The notes below the pieces were generated by a model that was not told the DNA's origin, made no database searches, and saw only the letters and a program-made list of their open reading frames with translations. This document shows positions 62,445 to 64,000 of a DNA stretch of 64,000 nucleotides, piece after piece; the first letter of the stretch is position 1; each line of letters begins with the position of its first letter. This stretch comes from Mucilaginibacter tolerans (GTDB lineage Bacteria; Bacteroidota; Bacteroidia; Sphingobacteriales; Sphingobacteriaceae): contig NZ_JAUMKB010000007.1 in NCBI RefSeq assembly GCF_030519375.1, forward strand, positions 62,001 through 126,000, given 5' to 3'. Both the position numbers and the translations under genes were made by a program.

Positions 62445-63497
62445 ATGAGAAATAATACTATCCTGCTTTTAACAGCAGTCGCTATGCTGGCTTTTGGTTG
62501 CGCCGGCTGTAATAAAAAGGCTCAGGAGGCCAGTTTGTCCATCACCCCTGAAGCCGGCACCAGTTACAAACAAGGGCAACAGGTTTCAGTAAAATTGAGC
62601 TACGCCAACGATACCAAACCGGACTCCATTGTTTACCTGGTCGACTCCACACGTTTTGCCTCTAAAATGGATTCTTCGGCTGTTAGTCTTAAAACAGATT
62701 CCATCTCTCTAGGGCCGAGATCGATCACTGCCAAATTATATCAAGGAGGTAAGAGCCAGGAAATATCTACAAACATTGTCCTATTGGCTCCGAAAGCTCC
62801 TGAAGAATATACTTTTAAGATTGAAAAAGTATACCCGCATGATACAGGCTCTTTTACGGAAGGGTTGTTATACCATGACGGGTATTTATACGAAAGCACC
62901 GGTCAGCCAAAGCATTCAAAGTTAATGAAGATCAATCTTGAAACAGGTAAAGCTGTGATGCAAGCCAAACTTGATACCCAGTATTTTGGAGAAGGCAGCG
63001 CCATCATAGGCGATAAAATTATCATGCTCACTTATCAGGACCCCCGGTTCCTTTTTGTTTTCGACAAAAACACATTTAAGCTACTGAATACTATGCCTTA
63101 TCATGTTGGTGTAGAAGGTTGGGGCTTATGTTTTGACGGGAAGAAGCTCTATACCGATGACAGCACTAATCGTATCTGGTTCTTGGATAAAGATACTTAC
63201 CGCCAGACTGGATTTATTGATGTGTACGACGATCATGGGCGTATAGACTCGTTAAATGAATTGGAATATATTGATGGCAAATTATACGCGAACATCTGGG
63301 AAAAGGACATCATTGTGATCATCGACCCTAAGACCGGCGCAGTTACCGGAAGGATAGATCTGACTAGTCTTTCTGCTAAAAAGAACCTTAACGGGGATGT
63401 GTTAAATGGTATCGCCTATGACAAAGCGACCGGCCGTATATTCCTTACCGGTAAATATTGGGATAAATTATATCAGGTGAAGTTTGTGAAGAAGTAG
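62445..63497 (+). CDS. Glutaminyl-peptide cyclotransferase (bacterial propeller type)
   Basis: 350 residues. Lipobox-like end of signal MLAFGCAGC (Cys about 19 or 22). A N-terminal Ig-like segment, then the five-bladed propeller of the glutamine cyclotransferase family: FTEGLLYHDGYLYESTGQPK (about 138-157), YFGEGSAIIGDKIIMLTYQD, VEGWGLCFDGKKLYTDDSTN (about 224-243), LNELEYIDGKLYANIWEKDI (about 268-287), VLNGIAYDKATGRIFLTGKY. Forms pyroglutamate at protein N-termini. Co-transcribed with dnaG and yraN by spacing (3 bp). Confidence 0.9.
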   Translation: MRNNTILLLTAVAMLAFGCAGCNKKAQEASLSITPEAGTSYKQGQQVSVKLSYANDTKPDSIVYLVDSTRFASKMDSSAVSLKTDSISLGPRSITAKLYQGGKSQEISTNIVLLAPKAPEEYTFKIEKVYPHDTGSFTEGLLYHDGYLYESTGQPKHSKLMKINLETGKAVMQAKLDTQYFGEGSAIIGDKIIMLTYQDPRFLFVFDKNTFKLLNTMPYHVGVEGWGLCFDGKKLYTDDSTNRIWFLDKDTYRQTGFIDVYDDHGRIDSLNELEYIDGKLYANIWEKDIIVIIDPKTGAVTGRIDLTSLSAKKNLNGDVLNGIAYDKATGRIFLTGKYWDKLYQVKFVKK

Positions 63498-63505
63498 GAA
63501 AAATA

Positions 63506-63587
63506 TCATTGCGAGGAACGAAGCAATCGCACACTATGCAGGGCGGGGATGCATAGTTCGCGATTGCCACGCTATCGCTCAAAATGA
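63506..63587. repeat. CATTGCGAGG-type palindromic element, copy 2
   Basis: Outer arms TCATTGCGAG... / ...CAAAATGA; nested perfect arms GCAATCGC / GCGATTGC and ACTATGCA / TGCATAGT around GGGCGGGGA. 82 bp between convergent cyclotransferase and pgi genes. Shorter than copy 1 but same outline. Confidence 0.85.
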
Positions 63588-63597
63588 CAAGATTTGA

Positions 63598-64000
<403 letters not shown>

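Overview
The window is a stretch of ordinary chromosome from a member of the Bacteroidota, most likely the family Sphingobacteriaceae (a Mucilaginibacter- or Pedobacter-like organism). This rests on gene content seen here: the C-terminus of the type IX secretion protein SprA, a TonB-dependent receptor with an N-terminal carboxypeptidase-regulatory domain, DUF4369/TlpA thioredoxins, a 1104-residue SecA, the order miaB - sigma-54 regulator - lptE - TPR protein - secG - groES - groEL, and several promoters of the Bacteroidota type (TTTG, about 20 bp, TAnnTTTG). I see no prophage, CRISPR array, tRNA, rRNA or transposase gene. Species assignment is inference.

Layout. 1-4 kb: sprA end, a head-GIN (DUF2807) secreted protein and an AsmA-like membrane protein. 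4-12 kb: tRNA modification, a sigma-54 activator, envelope/secretion genes (lptE, secG) and the GroES/GroEL chaperonin. 12-20 kb: MscS channel, then a six-gene leftward MoxR/DUF58/DUF4350/DUF4129/SpoIIM membrane operon with a divergent RDD gene. 20-27 kb: serine dehydratase, a class V aminotransferase, a VOC protein, an SGNH hydrolase, lipB, a phosphopantetheinyl transferase and dcd. 27-38 kb: surface proteins, including a plug-domain protein without a barrel, clpS, and a four-gene TonB receptor / beta-helix lipoprotein / propeller-like lipoprotein / phosphoesterase cluster that may scavenge an organic phosphate. 38-50 kb: amino-acid metabolism (ilvE, tryptophan dioxygenase, an unusual SerB), a degenerate arginase-fold protein, two tandem TlpA-like thioredoxins, purD. 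50-64 kb: secA, SPOR protein, M20 peptidase, NHL lipoprotein, asnS, EamA transporter, a dnaG-yraN-glutaminyl cyclase operon and the end of pgi.

The signal not explained by genes is in the gaps. About ten gene junctions carry short arrays of 7- or 8-bp units. Each junction has its own unit sequence (TCAGAAG, GATTTAC, GGCAGTT, TATTCAC, ACTGCAA, GTGCAAAT, ATTTTCAA and others). Arrays often occur as two inverted arms, and they fill the whole gap between genes or run into the gene ends. One 49-bp array lies in frame inside miaB. Two larger palindromes of the CATTGCGAGG type and one ~425-bp element with ~37-bp terminal inverted repeats add to this. I regard this repeat system as the best candidate for something poorly described.

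Three proteins look altered at their active or metal sites: DnaG has lost all four zinc ligands, the arginase-fold protein has lost three of six manganese ligands, and SerB carries a phosphoglycerate-dehydrogenase remnant lacking its NAD domain.
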